From NORP240 sp965222175 (GTDB taxonomy: Bacteria > Pseudomonadota > Gammaproteobacteria > Pseudomonadales > Pseudohongiellaceae), in assembly GCA_965222175.1 (NCBI GenBank), contig OZ244938.1, positions 2,542,001-2,606,000 of the forward strand: a DNA stretch of 64,000 nucleotides. Direction: 5' to 3'. The stretch's first letter is position 1; every line of letters begins with the position of its first letter. A program made the position numbers and the translations under genes. This document shows, one piece after another, positions 51,908 to 61,410 of this stretch. Under the pieces are notes generated by a model, which saw only the letters and a program-made list of their open reading frames with translations, ran no database searches and was not told the origin of the DNA.

Positions 51908-54760
51908 ATGCAAACTGAAGTTCCAATTCTCGGAGGAGCCTCCCCGTCCACTCCGTCAGGCAAACAGTCTGGCGATTCTTCCGTTGCCAGCACGGCACCC
52001 GGACAACTGCGTGTCATCAAGCGCAATGGCGCGGTAGTTTCCTATGACGAATCAAAAATATCTGTCGCGATAACCAAGGCCTATCTGGCCGTGGAAGGCG
52101 GTAATGCTGCCGCATCCAGCCGGATACACGATCTGGTACAGAAACTGGCCAGGCAGATTACCGACACATTCAGGCGCCGGATGCCCTCCGGCGGCACCAT
52201 TCATATCGAGGACATCCAGGATCAGGTGGAACTGGCACTGATGCGTAGCGGTGATCACAACGTCGCACGCAGCTACGTTCTGTATCGTGCCGAGCGGGCC
52301 AGGCAGCGTCAGCAACGGCAGCAGAAAGAAGCGGAAACCAGGCCGGCGCTGGAAGTGACTTTCGAGGATGGCAGCCGTGGACCACTGGATACAGAAAGGC
52401 TGCAGACTGTCGTCAGCGAAGCCTGCGAGGGACTGGAGGACGTTTCCGCGGACGAAATTTACAACGAGACGCTGAAGAATCTGTACCCCGGCGTAAAAAT
52501 GGAAGATGTACGGACATCCCTGGTGATGACTGCCCGCACCATGGTTGAGAAGGACCCCAACTATTCCTATGTAACGGCCCGGCTGTTGATGGACACACTG
52601 CGCAGTGAAGCCCTGGGTTTTCTCGGGCTTACCGACAAGGCCACCCAGTCCGAAATGCATTACCGCTATGCCTCTGCATTGCGGCCCTACGTTGAAAAAG
52701 GTGTGGATCTCGGCCTGCTGTCTCCACACCTTCTGGAGTTCGACCTGGAATTACTCGGGCAGGCCCTGAAAGCAGAACGTGACCAGCAATTTACCTACCT
52801 CGGCCTGCAGACGCTGTACGATCGCTATTTTATTCACAGTGACGGCGTGCGCTTTGAACTTCCCCAGGTATTTTTCATGCGGGTGGCCATGGGTCTTGCC
52901 AGCAACGAGGAAAATCGCGAAGAACGGGCCATTGAGTTTTACAACCTGATCTCCAGTTTTGATTACATGGTCTCGACACCACAGCTGTTCAATTCCGGAA
53001 CAATGCGGCCACAGTTGTCATCCTGTTTTCTTACCACCGTGCCGGATGACCTGTACGGCATCTATTCCGCGATCCGGGACAATGCCATGCTCTCCAAGTG
53101 GGCGGGTGGACTGGGTAATGACTGGACCCCGGTGCGTGCCCTGGGTGCCTATATCAAGGGCACCAATGGCAAATCCCAGGGGGTGGTGCCATTTCTCAAG
53201 GTCGTCAACGACACTGCCGTCGCGGTAAACCAGGGAGGCAAGCGCAAGGGTGCCGTGTGTTCCTATCTGGAGACCTGGCACCTGGATATCGAGGAATTCC
53301 TGGAGTTACGCAAGAATACCGGAGACGATCGACGCCGGGCCCACGACATGAACACGGCAAACTGGATTCCAGACCTGTTCATGAAGCGGGTATTCAATGG
53401 ACAGGACTGGACGTTGTTTTCGCCCAATAATGTGCCGGACCTGCATGATCTTCACGGCCGCGACTTCGAGGAAGCGTACGAGGAATATGAGCGCAAGGCA
53501 GCCGCCGGCGAAATGGAAATTTACAAGACGGTGAAGGCTGCCGATCTGTGGCGAAAAATGCTGTCCATGCTGTTCGAAACCGGACATCCGTGGATGACAT
53601 TCAAGGATTCCTGCAACGTGCGATCGCCGCAGCAGCATGTCGGTACCATACACTCCTCCAATCTTTGCACCGAGATTACCCTCAATACCAGCAAGGACGA
53701 GGTGGCGGTATGCAACCTGGGCTCGATCAACCTGGTTAATCACGTTGATGAGAATGGGCTCAACCAGGAGAAGCTGCAACGCACCATTCGCTCGGCAGTG
53801 CGGATGCTGGACAACGTCATTGACATTAATTACTACTCGGTCCCCGAGGCTAAAAATTCCAACCTGAAGCATCGACCCATCGGCATGGGTATCATGGGTT
53901 TTCAGGACGCCCTCTATGTTCAGAAGATCCCCTACGCTTCCGAGCAGGCCATTGAATTTGCCGACATTTCCATGGAAATGATCAGCTATTACGCGCTGCA
54001 GTCTTCCAGTGAACTGGCGGAAGAACGCGGTACCTACGAGTCCTACAAGGGTTCGTTGTGGGATCAGGGCATCTTGCCCATTGATTCCTTGAAGCTTCTG
54101 CAGGAAATCCGCGGTGAGGAGTTTCTTGAGGTGAACATGGAGCAGCGTCTCGACTGGGACAGTCTTCGACAGCGGATCAAGGCCCAGGGCATGCGTAACT
54201 CCAATGTCATGGCAATCGCACCCACGGCAACTATCGCCAATATCAGCGGGGTCTCTCAATCCATTGAGCCGACCTATCAGAATCTGTACGTCAAATCCAA
54301 CCTGTCCGGCGAATTCACGGTTGTTAATCCGTTTCTGGTTCGTGACCTGAAGGAACTTGGTTTGTGGGACAACGTGATGGTCAACGATCTGAAATACTAC
54401 GAAGGCAGTGTTCAACAGATTGATCGAATCCCGACGGAGGTCAAGAAACTGTACGCCACGGCATTCGAAGTGGAACCTCGCTGGCTGGTCGATGCCGCAA
54501 GCCGTCGTCAGAAATGGATTGACCAGGCACAGTCGCTGAACCTTTATATTGCCGGTGCCAGCGGTCGGAAACTGGATATTACGTACCGCATGGCATGGTT
54601 GCGCGGACTGAAAACGACCTATTACCTGCGGGCCCTCGCGGCGACAACCACGGAAAAGTCCACTATCGACGATGCCTCTCTTAACAAGGTATCGGCGGAA
54701 CCGGCTTCCGTACCCGTGGCCTGCTCCATTGATGATCCGGACTGCGAAGCCTGTCAGTGA
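51908..54760 (+). CDS. nrdA: Ribonucleotide reductase class Ia, large subunit
   Basis: Reduces ribonucleoside diphosphates. The 950 residues hold two ATP-cone domains (about 34-125 and 147-235), which in Pseudomonas-type NrdA carry dATP regulation. In the catalytic barrel, SSCFL and VAVCNLG hold the redox cysteines and SSNLCTEI the active-site Asn585, Cys587 and Glu589. The C-terminal tail ends CEACQ, the cysteine pair reduced by thioredoxin. At 950 residues it is far longer than E. coli NrdA (761) and like Pseudomonas NrdA. The ATG at 51908 follows GGAG. nrdB is 122 bp downstream. Confidence 0.97.
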   Translation: MQTEVPILGGASPSTPSGKQSGDSSVASTAPGQLRVIKRNGAVVSYDESKISVAITKAYLAVEGGNAAASSRIHDLVQKLARQITDTFRRRMPSGGTIHIEDIQDQVELALMRSGDHNVARSYVLYRAERARQRQQRQQKEAETRPALEVTFEDGSRGPLDTERLQTVVSEACEGLEDVSADEIYNETLKNLYPGVKMEDVRTSLVMTARTMVEKDPNYSYVTARLLMDTLRSEALGFLGLTDKATQSEMHYRYASALRPYVEKGVDLGLLSPHLLEFDLELLGQALKAERDQQFTYLGLQTLYDRYFIHSDGVRFELPQVFFMRVAMGLASNEENREERAIEFYNLISSFDYMVSTPQLFNSGTMRPQLSSCFLTTVPDDLYGIYSAIRDNAMLSKWAGGLGNDWTPVRALGAYIKGTNGKSQGVVPFLKVVNDTAVAVNQGGKRKGAVCSYLETWHLDIEEFLELRKNTGDDRRRAHDMNTANWIPDLFMKRVFNGQDWTLFSPNNVPDLHDLHGRDFEEAYEEYERKAAAGEMEIYKTVKAADLWRKMLSMLFETGHPWMTFKDSCNVRSPQQHVGTIHSSNLCTEITLNTSKDEVAVCNLGSINLVNHVDENGLNQEKLQRTIRSAVRMLDNVIDINYYSVPEAKNSNLKHRPIGMGIMGFQDALYVQKIPYASEQAIEFADISMEMISYYALQSSSELAEERGTYESYKGSLWDQGILPIDSLKLLQEIRGEEFLEVNMEQRLDWDSLRQRIKAQGMRNSNVMAIAPTATIANISGVSQSIEPTYQNLYVKSNLSGEFTVVNPFLVRDLKELGLWDNVMVNDLKYYEGSVQQIDRIPTEVKKLYATAFEVEPRWLVDAASRRQKWIDQAQSLNLYIAGASGRKLDITYRMAWLRGLKTTYYLRALAATTTEKSTIDDASLNKVSAEPASVPVACSIDDPDCEACQ

Positions 54761-54882
54761 GTCAGGCTGCCTGGTCGCTGCCTTCCCGATAGCAGCGCAT
54801 GGTTTTCCAGGCAAATTGAGCTGTGCAGGACATTGAATTTGTACGAAAGAAGTACAGGATAGAACAGAATTGAGGTGAAATT

Positions 54883-56181
54883 ATGTTGACATGGGACGAT
54901 TTCGATAGCGAAGACCAGCCCATTACCATTGGCGTACCCAAGCAAACCAAAGTAATAGACCCGGCGCCTGTAAAACAAAATACAGGCCCTACGCCAATAC
55001 CGGAACCACCGCTGAAAACGCCGACCGACAGAGACGGAGACTACAGCGTTGACAGCCTGGATGAAGCGGATGCAGCGGCAAATGACAAGGCACTGCAGCA
55101 GGCCATCAACGACCTGGAAAACCTGGACGTCGAGGCGGGCATCGAAGAACTTGAGGGATCCGCTGCCCGGGTGAAAGTGGACGACAAGCGTATGATCAAT
55201 TGTCGAGCCGACCTGAATCAGCTGGTGCCTTTCAAATACGACTGGGCCTGGCAAAAGTACCTGGACGGATGCGCCAATCACTGGATGCCCCAGGAAGTCA
55301 ACATGAACGCAGATATTGCCCTGTGGAAAAGCGACGGCGGCCTGACTCAGGATGAACGCCTGATCGTCAAGCGCAGCCTGGGTTTCTTTTCTACCGCGGA
55401 CTCCCTGGTTGCAAACAACCTGGTGTTGGCCATCTATCGGCTGGTAACCAATCCCGAATGCCGACAATACATACTGCGACAGGCATTCGAAGAGGCGATT
55501 CACACCCACGCCTACCAGTATTGCATCGAATCACTGGGCATGGATGAAGGCGAAATTTTCAACATGTATCACGAAATTCCCTCGGTGGCGAAGAAAGCGG
55601 CCTGGGGACTGAAATACACCCAGGAGCTGTCAGACCCGGCATTCGAAACCGGCACCGTCGAAGACGATCAGAAACTCCTGCGCAACCTGGTGGCTTTTTA
55701 CTGCTGCCTGGAAGGTATTTTCTTTTACTGCGGATTTACACAGATATTGTCCATGGGCCGACGCAACAAAATGACCGGCACATCAGAACAGTTCCAGTAC
55801 ATCCTGCGAGACGAGTCCATGCATCTCAACTTTGGCATCGACATGATCAACCAGATCAAGCTGGAAAATCCGCACCTCTGGACAGACTCCATGAAAGAAC
55901 AGGTTACGCAAATGATCCTGCAGGCAACACAGCTGGAAATCGAGTATGCCAGGGACACGATGCCCCGGGGAGTACTGGGTATGAATGCCGCGATGATGGA
56001 GGAATACCTGCAGTTCATCGGCAATCGCAGACTGGTACAGATCGGCCTGCCCGAACAGTTCAAGGGAGTGCAGAATCCGTTTCCCTGGATGTCGGAAATC
56101 ATGGACCTGCGTAAGGAGAAAAATTTCTTCGAAACGCGGGTAACAGAATACAAGACGGGCGGCGCACTGAACTGGGATTGA
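54883..56181 (+). CDS. nrdB: Ribonucleotide reductase class Ia, radical subunit
   Basis: Supplies the tyrosyl radical to NrdA. The 432 residues have a disordered, acidic and proline-rich N-terminal extension (about 1-95), then the four-helix ferritin-like core. Metal ligands are Asp173, Glu204 and His207, and later GlXX ligands are in CCLEGIFFYCGF and RDESMHLNFG. Tyr211 occupies the radical position (EAIHTHAY). The ATG at 54883 is preceded by GAGGTGAAA. A small charged-protein gene follows after 42 bp. Confidence 0.96.
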   Translation: MLTWDDFDSEDQPITIGVPKQTKVIDPAPVKQNTGPTPIPEPPLKTPTDRDGDYSVDSLDEADAAANDKALQQAINDLENLDVEAGIEELEGSAARVKVDDKRMINCRADLNQLVPFKYDWAWQKYLDGCANHWMPQEVNMNADIALWKSDGGLTQDERLIVKRSLGFFSTADSLVANNLVLAIYRLVTNPECRQYILRQAFEEAIHTHAYQYCIESLGMDEGEIFNMYHEIPSVAKKAAWGLKYTQELSDPAFETGTVEDDQKLLRNLVAFYCCLEGIFFYCGFTQILSMGRRNKMTGTSEQFQYILRDESMHLNFGIDMINQIKLENPHLWTDSMKEQVTQMILQATQLEIEYARDTMPRGVLGMNAAMMEEYLQFIGNRRLVQIGLPEQFKGVQNPFPWMSEIMDLRKEKNFFETRVTEYKTGGALNWD

Positions 56182-56223
56182 ACACGGCACGCTCAAGGAA
56201 GATTATTAACAGGAGAATTACAG

Positions 56224-56523
56224 ATGAGTGAGAAGAAATACTCAGCAAACGATCCGGAACGGACTCTGATCACCCTGGACCAGCTCAGTCAGACAATAGA
56301 AGTAATGACCAGTGTGGTTAATCGCCTGCGGCAGCACCTCAGCGAGCAGATTTCCGTCCGCAAGGAAATCGAGGCACGGGACCAGGCAAGGGAGGAAGAA
56401 GATTCAGCCCACGAAGAAGTCTTGAAACCGGCTGCCAGGGAACGCAAACCCAGCGCTGTCGTGGAAGTGTCGAAACCGGAGCCGGAACGGGAAGAAAGTC
56501 CTGATCAGAAAACCCTGCACTGA
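56224..56523 (+). CDS. Small charged coiled-coil-like protein of unknown function
   Basis: A 99-residue product with a well-placed AGGAGAAT ribosome site before the ATG at 56224. Residues 15-60 (DQLSQTIEVMTSVVNRLRQHLSEQISVRKEIEARDQAREEE) look helical and heptad-like. The rest is Glu, Lys and Pro rich and probably disordered. It follows nrdB by 42 bp, so it is likely co-transcribed with nrdAB. I do not recognise a family, and a link to reductase function is only positional. Confidence 0.7.
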   Translation: MSEKKYSANDPERTLITLDQLSQTIEVMTSVVNRLRQHLSEQISVRKEIEARDQAREEEDSAHEEVLKPAARERKPSAVVEVSKPEPEREESPDQKTLH

Positions 56524-57193
56524 TACACAAACCTCCTCCCCCGGGAATATCGGCGCCCTGGTTCTGGCAGCGGGTTTCAGTCGCCGTTTTGGCAGTGCCA
56601 AGCTGGGCGCCAGACTGAGCAACGGGAATACCGTCCTGCAACAGACTCTCACCCGCATTGGGACAGCCATTGAAGACGTGTTGGTCGTTACCAGGCCGGA
56701 AACTCTTCCCCTGCTGGACAATATCGACCTGGCGATTGACGTGTTTGGCAGTGCCGCCCAGGGCATGGGAGCAACCCTGGCTCATGGTATCAGTGTCATC
56801 CAGAGCATCGAGGCCGGCCAGGCTGTAGCAACAGTGCTGCCATCGGCAATATCCGGGGGAACTGCCGGAAACCTCTCCGGGAAATGGGCCGGCTGCCTTG
56901 TCTGCCTTGGCGATATGCCCTTTATTCGCCCGGAAACCTACGAGGCACTCAGTGCCAGGCTTCGCCCGGACAATATAGTCATCCCCTGCTTTGACGGTAA
57001 GCCCGGTAACCCGGTGGGCTTCGGCAGGGACTACTTTCCAGAGCTGGCCTGCCTGAGTGGGGATCAGGGCGGTCGTGAGCTGATCGCCGGCTACCCGCAA
57101 GCGGTCCTCAGGCTTGACATCGACGATCCGGCGATCCTGCAGGATATCGATACCCCGGCAGACCTGCTGCGGCTCGATGAGCCTGCCAACTGA
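56501..57193 (+). CDS. MocA/MobA-like nucleotidyltransferase with unclear start
   Basis: A molybdopterin cytidylyl/guanylyltransferase-type protein. The conserved core begins IGALVLAAGFSRRFGSAKL (from about 56549), the nucleotide-binding loop. Further on come VCLGDMPFIRPETY with the metal Asp, DGKPGNPVGFGRDYF, and a late ILQDIDTPADLL. The only ATG/GTG/TTG start is GTG at 56678, which would delete the nucleotide-binding loop. Upstream, only CTG (56501, overlapping the previous gene) or ATC codons are available, so a rare start or coupling is likely. Similar proteins mature xanthine dehydrogenase or carbon monoxide dehydrogenase, but no such gene is nearby. Confidence 0.75.
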   Translation: MIRKPCTDTQTSSPGNIGALVLAAGFSRRFGSAKLGARLSNGNTVLQQTLTRIGTAIEDVLVVTRPETLPLLDNIDLAIDVFGSAAQGMGATLAHGISVIQSIEAGQAVATVLPSAISGGTAGNLSGKWAGCLVCLGDMPFIRPETYEALSARLRPDNIVIPCFDGKPGNPVGFGRDYFPELACLSGDQGGRELIAGYPQAVLRLDIDDPAILQDIDTPADLLRLDEPAN

Positions 57194-57345
57194 ATTCTCT
57201 TCCTGCCCGGCGAAATCCTGGATCTGATACCGGTTGACGGGAAATCGCGGTCAAAGCTGTTGCGCGAAGAGCGCCAGTTCAAGCAGGGCTCCCCTGGGGC
57301 TTCCGAAACCGGGGTCACCGGCCCTGGGGGCCGGCGCCGTCGTGG

Positions 57346-57375
57346 TTGCACGCGTCCCGTCTTTACTCCTAGAAT
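57346..57375 (+). promoter_or_regulatory. Candidate promoter of the DUF5062-like gene
   Basis: TTGCAC (57346-57351), an 18-bp spacer and TAGAAT (57370-57375) lie about 80 bp before the start at 57454. A GC-rich 7-bp hairpin (57318-57334) precedes it without a T-run. Confidence 0.5.
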
Positions 57376-57453
57376 GGCGCCAACACCCGGATCAGTGACC
57401 CGGTGATGAGCCGACGACCGGCAACCTGAAGTTCTGTTTATCGGGACCGAAAC

Positions 57454-57714
57454 GTGAAAAAACTGAAAAACGAAAGTGAGCTGCTGAAGGAGGCAATCCG
57501 GGTTGGCAGTCGTTATTTCCAGGCCCGGGGTGCCGGAAAATTCGAAAGCACGGACCACGCGGACACCAAGGTCCGGGCGATCTACCTGTTACTGGTGAAA
57601 GACAGGATAATTCAGCCTCTGGCCAAGCAGGACGAAACCGTGCAGAACATGAAGCATAAGCTGGCAATCTGGATCGCGAAAAACCTGCCAGAGGACCATC
57701 AGCTGCTGCGCTAG
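57454..57714 (+). CDS. Small DUF5062-like protein
   Basis: An 86-residue soluble protein, MKKLKNESELLKEAIRVGSRYFQARG to NMKHKLAIWIAKNLPEDHQLLR. From memory it resembles the DUF5062 family of short proteins in marine gammaproteobacteria; this was not searched. No membrane span or catalytic motif is seen. The ATG at 57454 is used. It has its own promoter-like site and precedes a cyclophilin gene by 38 bp. Confidence 0.75.
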   Translation: MKKLKNESELLKEAIRVGSRYFQARGAGKFESTDHADTKVRAIYLLLVKDRIIQPLAKQDETVQNMKHKLAIWIAKNLPEDHQLLR

Positions 57715-57752
57715 CTCGCGCCAACCGAACCTCGAACTGTGACCTCCAAACC

Positions 57753-58619
57753 ATGATTTTCGCAACTCAAGGCCTGCAATCCGTCTCCCGGTACCTGTCC
57801 GGTGTCATCCTGGCTTTACTGTCCATACCTGTCATGGCGGACGCGATCAGCGCCCGCGCAGCCATGGAAAACCAGGGCAATCCCCTGGTGCAGATCGATA
57901 CCTCCCGCGGCAGTATCTTTATTGAACTGTTACCCGAGGAAGCGCCCCGCAATGTGGAAAACTTCCTGGGCCTGGCGACGGGAGACGTGGAATTCGTCGA
58001 TCCGGACTCAGGACAGCGAATCAATCCTCGGTACTACGACGGGACTGCGTTTAATCGCGTCGTTCCCGGCCTGCTGATACAGGCCGGGGCACCGGAGATA
58101 AATCCGTTCGGCGATCCGGGAATCGAACTGCCTGATGAAATCAATGCCAATGCCCTGGGCCTTGATCGCATGCCGGCAGTGCTTGCAGATGGCTCATTCA
58201 ACCCATTACTGCAGATTGGCAATCGTGAAGACCTGGAGAATATCCTGCTGTCACCGCTTTATCGATCCATGAACATCAATTCCAATACCGAAGTGGCGGA
58301 ACGACAATTTGAAATTGATCAGCGATTGCGGGAATTGACGCTCAAGCAGGTGTATCAGAACCTTGGGTTCCAGTACACGGAGCGACACCTTACCAGGCCC
58401 GTCACCCGGGGCACAGTTGCCCTGGTCAATACCGGTCCTGGCACCAATGGTCCGGGGTTTTTCATTGCAGTCGACCAGGCTGAATGGCTGAACGGTCGTT
58501 ACACGGTCATTGGCCGCGTGGTGGAAGGCATGAACATCGTGGACCAGATTAATCAGATGCCAATAGCAACCGGCAACGATCCACGAGCAACGCCCATAGT
58601 CAGTATTCAGGCTCTGTAA
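57753..58619 (+). CDS. Exported cyclophilin-type isomerase with a large insertion
   Basis: A 288-residue protein with a signal peptide (cut near VMADA, about 30), then cyclophilin halves separated by an insertion. The first half has IDTSRGSIFIELLPEEAPRNVENFL and YYDGTAFNRVVPGLLIQAGAP (active-site Arg and Gln). Residues about 125-210 have no cyclophilin match and include a helix-rich RQFEIDQRLRELTLKQVYQNLGF. The second half has GTVALVNTGPGTNGPGFFIAV and LNGRYTVIGRVVEGMNIVDQI. It is the second periplasmic cyclophilin in the window, and enzymatic activity is plausible but not certain. Confidence 0.85.
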   Translation: MIFATQGLQSVSRYLSGVILALLSIPVMADAISARAAMENQGNPLVQIDTSRGSIFIELLPEEAPRNVENFLGLATGDVEFVDPDSGQRINPRYYDGTAFNRVVPGLLIQAGAPEINPFGDPGIELPDEINANALGLDRMPAVLADGSFNPLLQIGNREDLENILLSPLYRSMNINSNTEVAERQFEIDQRLRELTLKQVYQNLGFQYTERHLTRPVTRGTVALVNTGPGTNGPGFFIAVDQAEWLNGRYTVIGRVVEGMNIVDQINQMPIATGNDPRATPIVSIQAL

Positions 58620-58761
58620 CCGGTTTTTCCTGGATCACCGACCCGCGAGGGTTGCTACCATCAGGGCTGCTGCCAGCACCGGTCAGCTGCCTACCCGTGT
58701 GCCTGAACTGCAATTATAATCAGGCTGTTATCAAGGATATCCGCAAGAGTGGAGGTAGCCC

Positions 58762-58965
58762 GTGAGTAAAAAGAAAAGGAAGGAGCCAGGCACAGCCGGA
58801 GTCTATGCGTTAGCCATCACCACCGGGTTGTTTATCGGCCTGGGACTGAGCCCGCTGATGGGCAATGTTCTGCTGATGCTTTGTCTTGGGGGACTCGCGG
58901 GGATGGCATCCGCTTTTCTCATTACCCGCAACCGGCCACAGCACCGCCACCGTCGTCGCCACTGA
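58762..58965 (+). CDS. Small two-helix membrane protein with His/Arg tail
   Basis: A 67-residue protein starting at GTG 58762 with a strong GGAGGT site nine bases upstream. A basic start (MSKKKRKEPG) is followed by two hydrophobic segments (about 13-29 and 34-53) and the tail RPQHRHRRRH. A TATAAT at 58715-58720 is a likely -10 box. Family unknown to me. Confidence 0.7.
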   Translation: MSKKKRKEPGTAGVYALAITTGLFIGLGLSPLMGNVLLMLCLGGLAGMASAFLITRNRPQHRHRRRH

Positions 58966-59004
58966 ACGATGCTGTGGGGTTGCGCTCATGACGTTTTTCA
59001 ACAG

Positions 59005-61209
59005 CTAGTCACGACTCAGATCCAGCTGAAAAATTTCGCGTCGATAAGGCGGCAGCGATTCAAGAATGGCCTTACCATAAAACCGGGTTACCAGACGCTC
59101 ATCGAAAATAGTGAGTCGGCCGGTATCAGTCTCGTTGCGCAACAGTCGGCCACAGGCCTGGACCAGCCGGAAGGCAGCCTCCGGAACCGACAGGGTCATG
59201 AACGGATTTTCACCCCGTGATTCGATCCAGCGGGCCAGGGTGGCCTCGATGGGGTCATTGGGTACCGTGAACGGTATTTTGGCGATCACCACGTGAGTAC
59301 AGTACTTGCCTGGCAGATCGATGCCCTCGGCAAAACTGGCCAGTCCGCAGATGATGCTCCGTTCACCACCGTCGATCCGTTCCCGATGCAACTGCAGCAG
59401 CTTCGCTTTCTGGTAGTCATCCTGGGACAGGATAAAGTCCAGCCACCGGGGTTCCAGTTCCTGTAACACGTCCTGCATCTGTCTGCGGCTGGAAAACAGC
59501 AGCAGGGCCGCCCTGTCGTCTTCCAGCAACGTCGGCAGCGAACTGGCGATCAACCTGGTATGCCGATCTGTATCCCCGGGTTCGCAGCTCAACCGGGGTA
59601 TTTGTAACACTGCATTGGCGTTGAAGTCGAAGGGACTGGGGATACTCAGGTAAGTCGTTTGCGGCGGCAGTCCCGCGCGCATTTTCAGTACATCGAATCG
59701 TCCAAGGGCTGACAGCGTGGCCGATGTCAGTACCGCACCGCTGCAGGTATTCCAGAGACGATCATTGAGGTTGTCGGCGGCCAGCACCGGGCTTGATGCC
59801 AGGCTTATTTCGTTGTCGTTGTTGTAGTCGGAAAGAGTCAGCCAGCGAGCCGACGGCGCCGAATTTTCCGGATCAGGGATCGCAAAACTGATCCAGAGTT
59901 TCAGCCCGGCATCGGCACGACCAACCAGACCCCCCAATACGGGAAACCATTGCTCTGCCAGCAGTCGAAGCTTGAGGTCCTCGCCCTCCTCCATCAGGTT
60001 CTTCATGGTTTCCTGCAATTCGACGAAAGCGTTGTGGAGCTGCGCGTACAACGATTTCAGGTCTGCGGCTGCCTCCCGCAGTTCTTCGGGGACGACGCCC
60101 AGCTCAAAAGTGTGCTGGCGGTTATTGCTGTAGGCATCCAGATCGCCCAGGGAATCACTGAGTTGCTCCAACAGCAGCAAGGTCTCGCCCAATCGATCAC
60201 TGCTGGTAGCCACTACCTGGCGCAGGGCGGCGAGATCGGGCTTTCCGGCCAGCACTTCTGCGAGCTGTGACTCACCGGCCAGCTGTACCAGTGCCCGATC
60301 CGCCTGCTGGAGCCACTGAATACTGCTTCTCAGTCGAATGAACGCAGAAAAATGGTTATTGCTCTTGATCGGCAGGTGATGCGCTTCATCGAAGATATAA
60401 ATGGTCTCCTGGGGATCTGGTAGGATCGCGCCGCCCCCCAGGGCCAGATCCGCCAGTACCAGGTCATGATTGGCAACGATGCAGTCTGCCTTGTCCAGCT
60501 TTTCCCTGGCCTTGAAAAAACAACACTGACGGAAATAACTGCATCGGGCGCCCATGCACTGCGCGTGATCGACGGTAACCTGTCGCCAGGCAGCGTCAGT
60601 CACCGGCTCTGTCCAGTCATCCCGGTCCCCCTGCCAGCGTCCCGCGGATACTTCCTCCAGCATTGACTGATAGAGAGACAGGTTGTCTTCGCCACCTGCT
60701 TCGGGCTGCTCGCCATATAGATCCAGCATGGCATCCAGGCTGGCGGAATTCTGCAGCATACCGTCCAGGCGGGCCAGGCAAAGATACCGGCGTCGCCCCT
60801 TGGCCATGGAGTAACTGAAATCCAGGCCCGACGCGGCAAGTATATCCGGAATATCCTTGAGCACTACCTGTTCCTGCAGTGCCACGGTTGCCGTTGCCAA
60901 TACCACCTTGCGCCTGAGCTTCCTTGCCATTGGCAGAACCGAAACCAGGTAGGCCAGGGTTTTACCGGTACCCGTACCTGCTTCCACCACGCAGACCGGC
61001 GGTGACCACTGCCGGGTTCCGGTATCCTGATTCTGTATTCCTGCCAGGCAATTGGCGATTTCAGCGATCATTTGACGCTGTCCCAGCCGGGGTGTGAAAC
61101 CGTATTCTTCAATCAGCCGGGAATAGGCAGATTGAATCTCAGCTTTCACGTCTGCCGGCAGCAGGCTGTCTGACCGGGAAGGAACGGGATTTGCCAAGTT
61201 GGACTCCAT
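59005..61209 (-). CDS. dinG: ATP-dependent DNA helicase DinG
   Basis: An XPD-like superfamily 2 helicase active on R-loops and stalled forks. The 734 residues contain Walker A EAGTGTGKTLAYL (about 76-88), and Fe-S cluster cysteines in RRRYLCLARL, ARCSYFRQCCF and KADCIVANHD. Walker B is IYIFDEAHHLP, and late motifs include SSRRQM and QACGRLLRNETDTG. The ATG is at 61209. It diverges from the DUF349 gene; the SOS box expected in E. coli dinG was not seen by eye. Confidence 0.93.
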   Translation of the reverse strand: MESNLANPVPSRSDSLLPADVKAEIQSAYSRLIEEYGFTPRLGQRQMIAEIANCLAGIQNQDTGTRQWSPPVCVVEAGTGTGKTLAYLVSVLPMARKLRRKVVLATATVALQEQVVLKDIPDILAASGLDFSYSMAKGRRRYLCLARLDGMLQNSASLDAMLDLYGEQPEAGGEDNLSLYQSMLEEVSAGRWQGDRDDWTEPVTDAAWRQVTVDHAQCMGARCSYFRQCCFFKAREKLDKADCIVANHDLVLADLALGGGAILPDPQETIYIFDEAHHLPIKSNNHFSAFIRLRSSIQWLQQADRALVQLAGESQLAEVLAGKPDLAALRQVVATSSDRLGETLLLLEQLSDSLGDLDAYSNNRQHTFELGVVPEELREAAADLKSLYAQLHNAFVELQETMKNLMEEGEDLKLRLLAEQWFPVLGGLVGRADAGLKLWISFAIPDPENSAPSARWLTLSDYNNDNEISLASSPVLAADNLNDRLWNTCSGAVLTSATLSALGRFDVLKMRAGLPPQTTYLSIPSPFDFNANAVLQIPRLSCEPGDTDRHTRLIASSLPTLLEDDRAALLLFSSRRQMQDVLQELEPRWLDFILSQDDYQKAKLLQLHRERIDGGERSIICGLASFAEGIDLPGKYCTHVVIAKIPFTVPNDPIEATLARWIESRGENPFMTLSVPEAAFRLVQACGRLLRNETDTGRLTIFDERLVTRFYGKAILESLPPYRREIFQLDLSRD

Positions 61210-61410
61210 CAGGTGGCAGAAAGGCCGGTGCTGTCATGCTGTTGCCATTATAGTCGGTCCACCGGGACTTTGTTGGCAATCCATGGCGTGCCTGAGCCGC
61301 GGCGGTGATACGCTTGCTGCGTATTGTCAGGCAAGTCGATGCAACTGTCCGGGAAGAATTGACTTCTGGTACACTTGCCCATCTGCCGCAGCAAGCGACA
61401 CAGCAAAATC

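Noticed and set aside
53306..54814. 502-codon minus-strand frame opposite nrdA
   Set aside because: It is a mirror of the nrdA coding sequence with no own start signal or domain.
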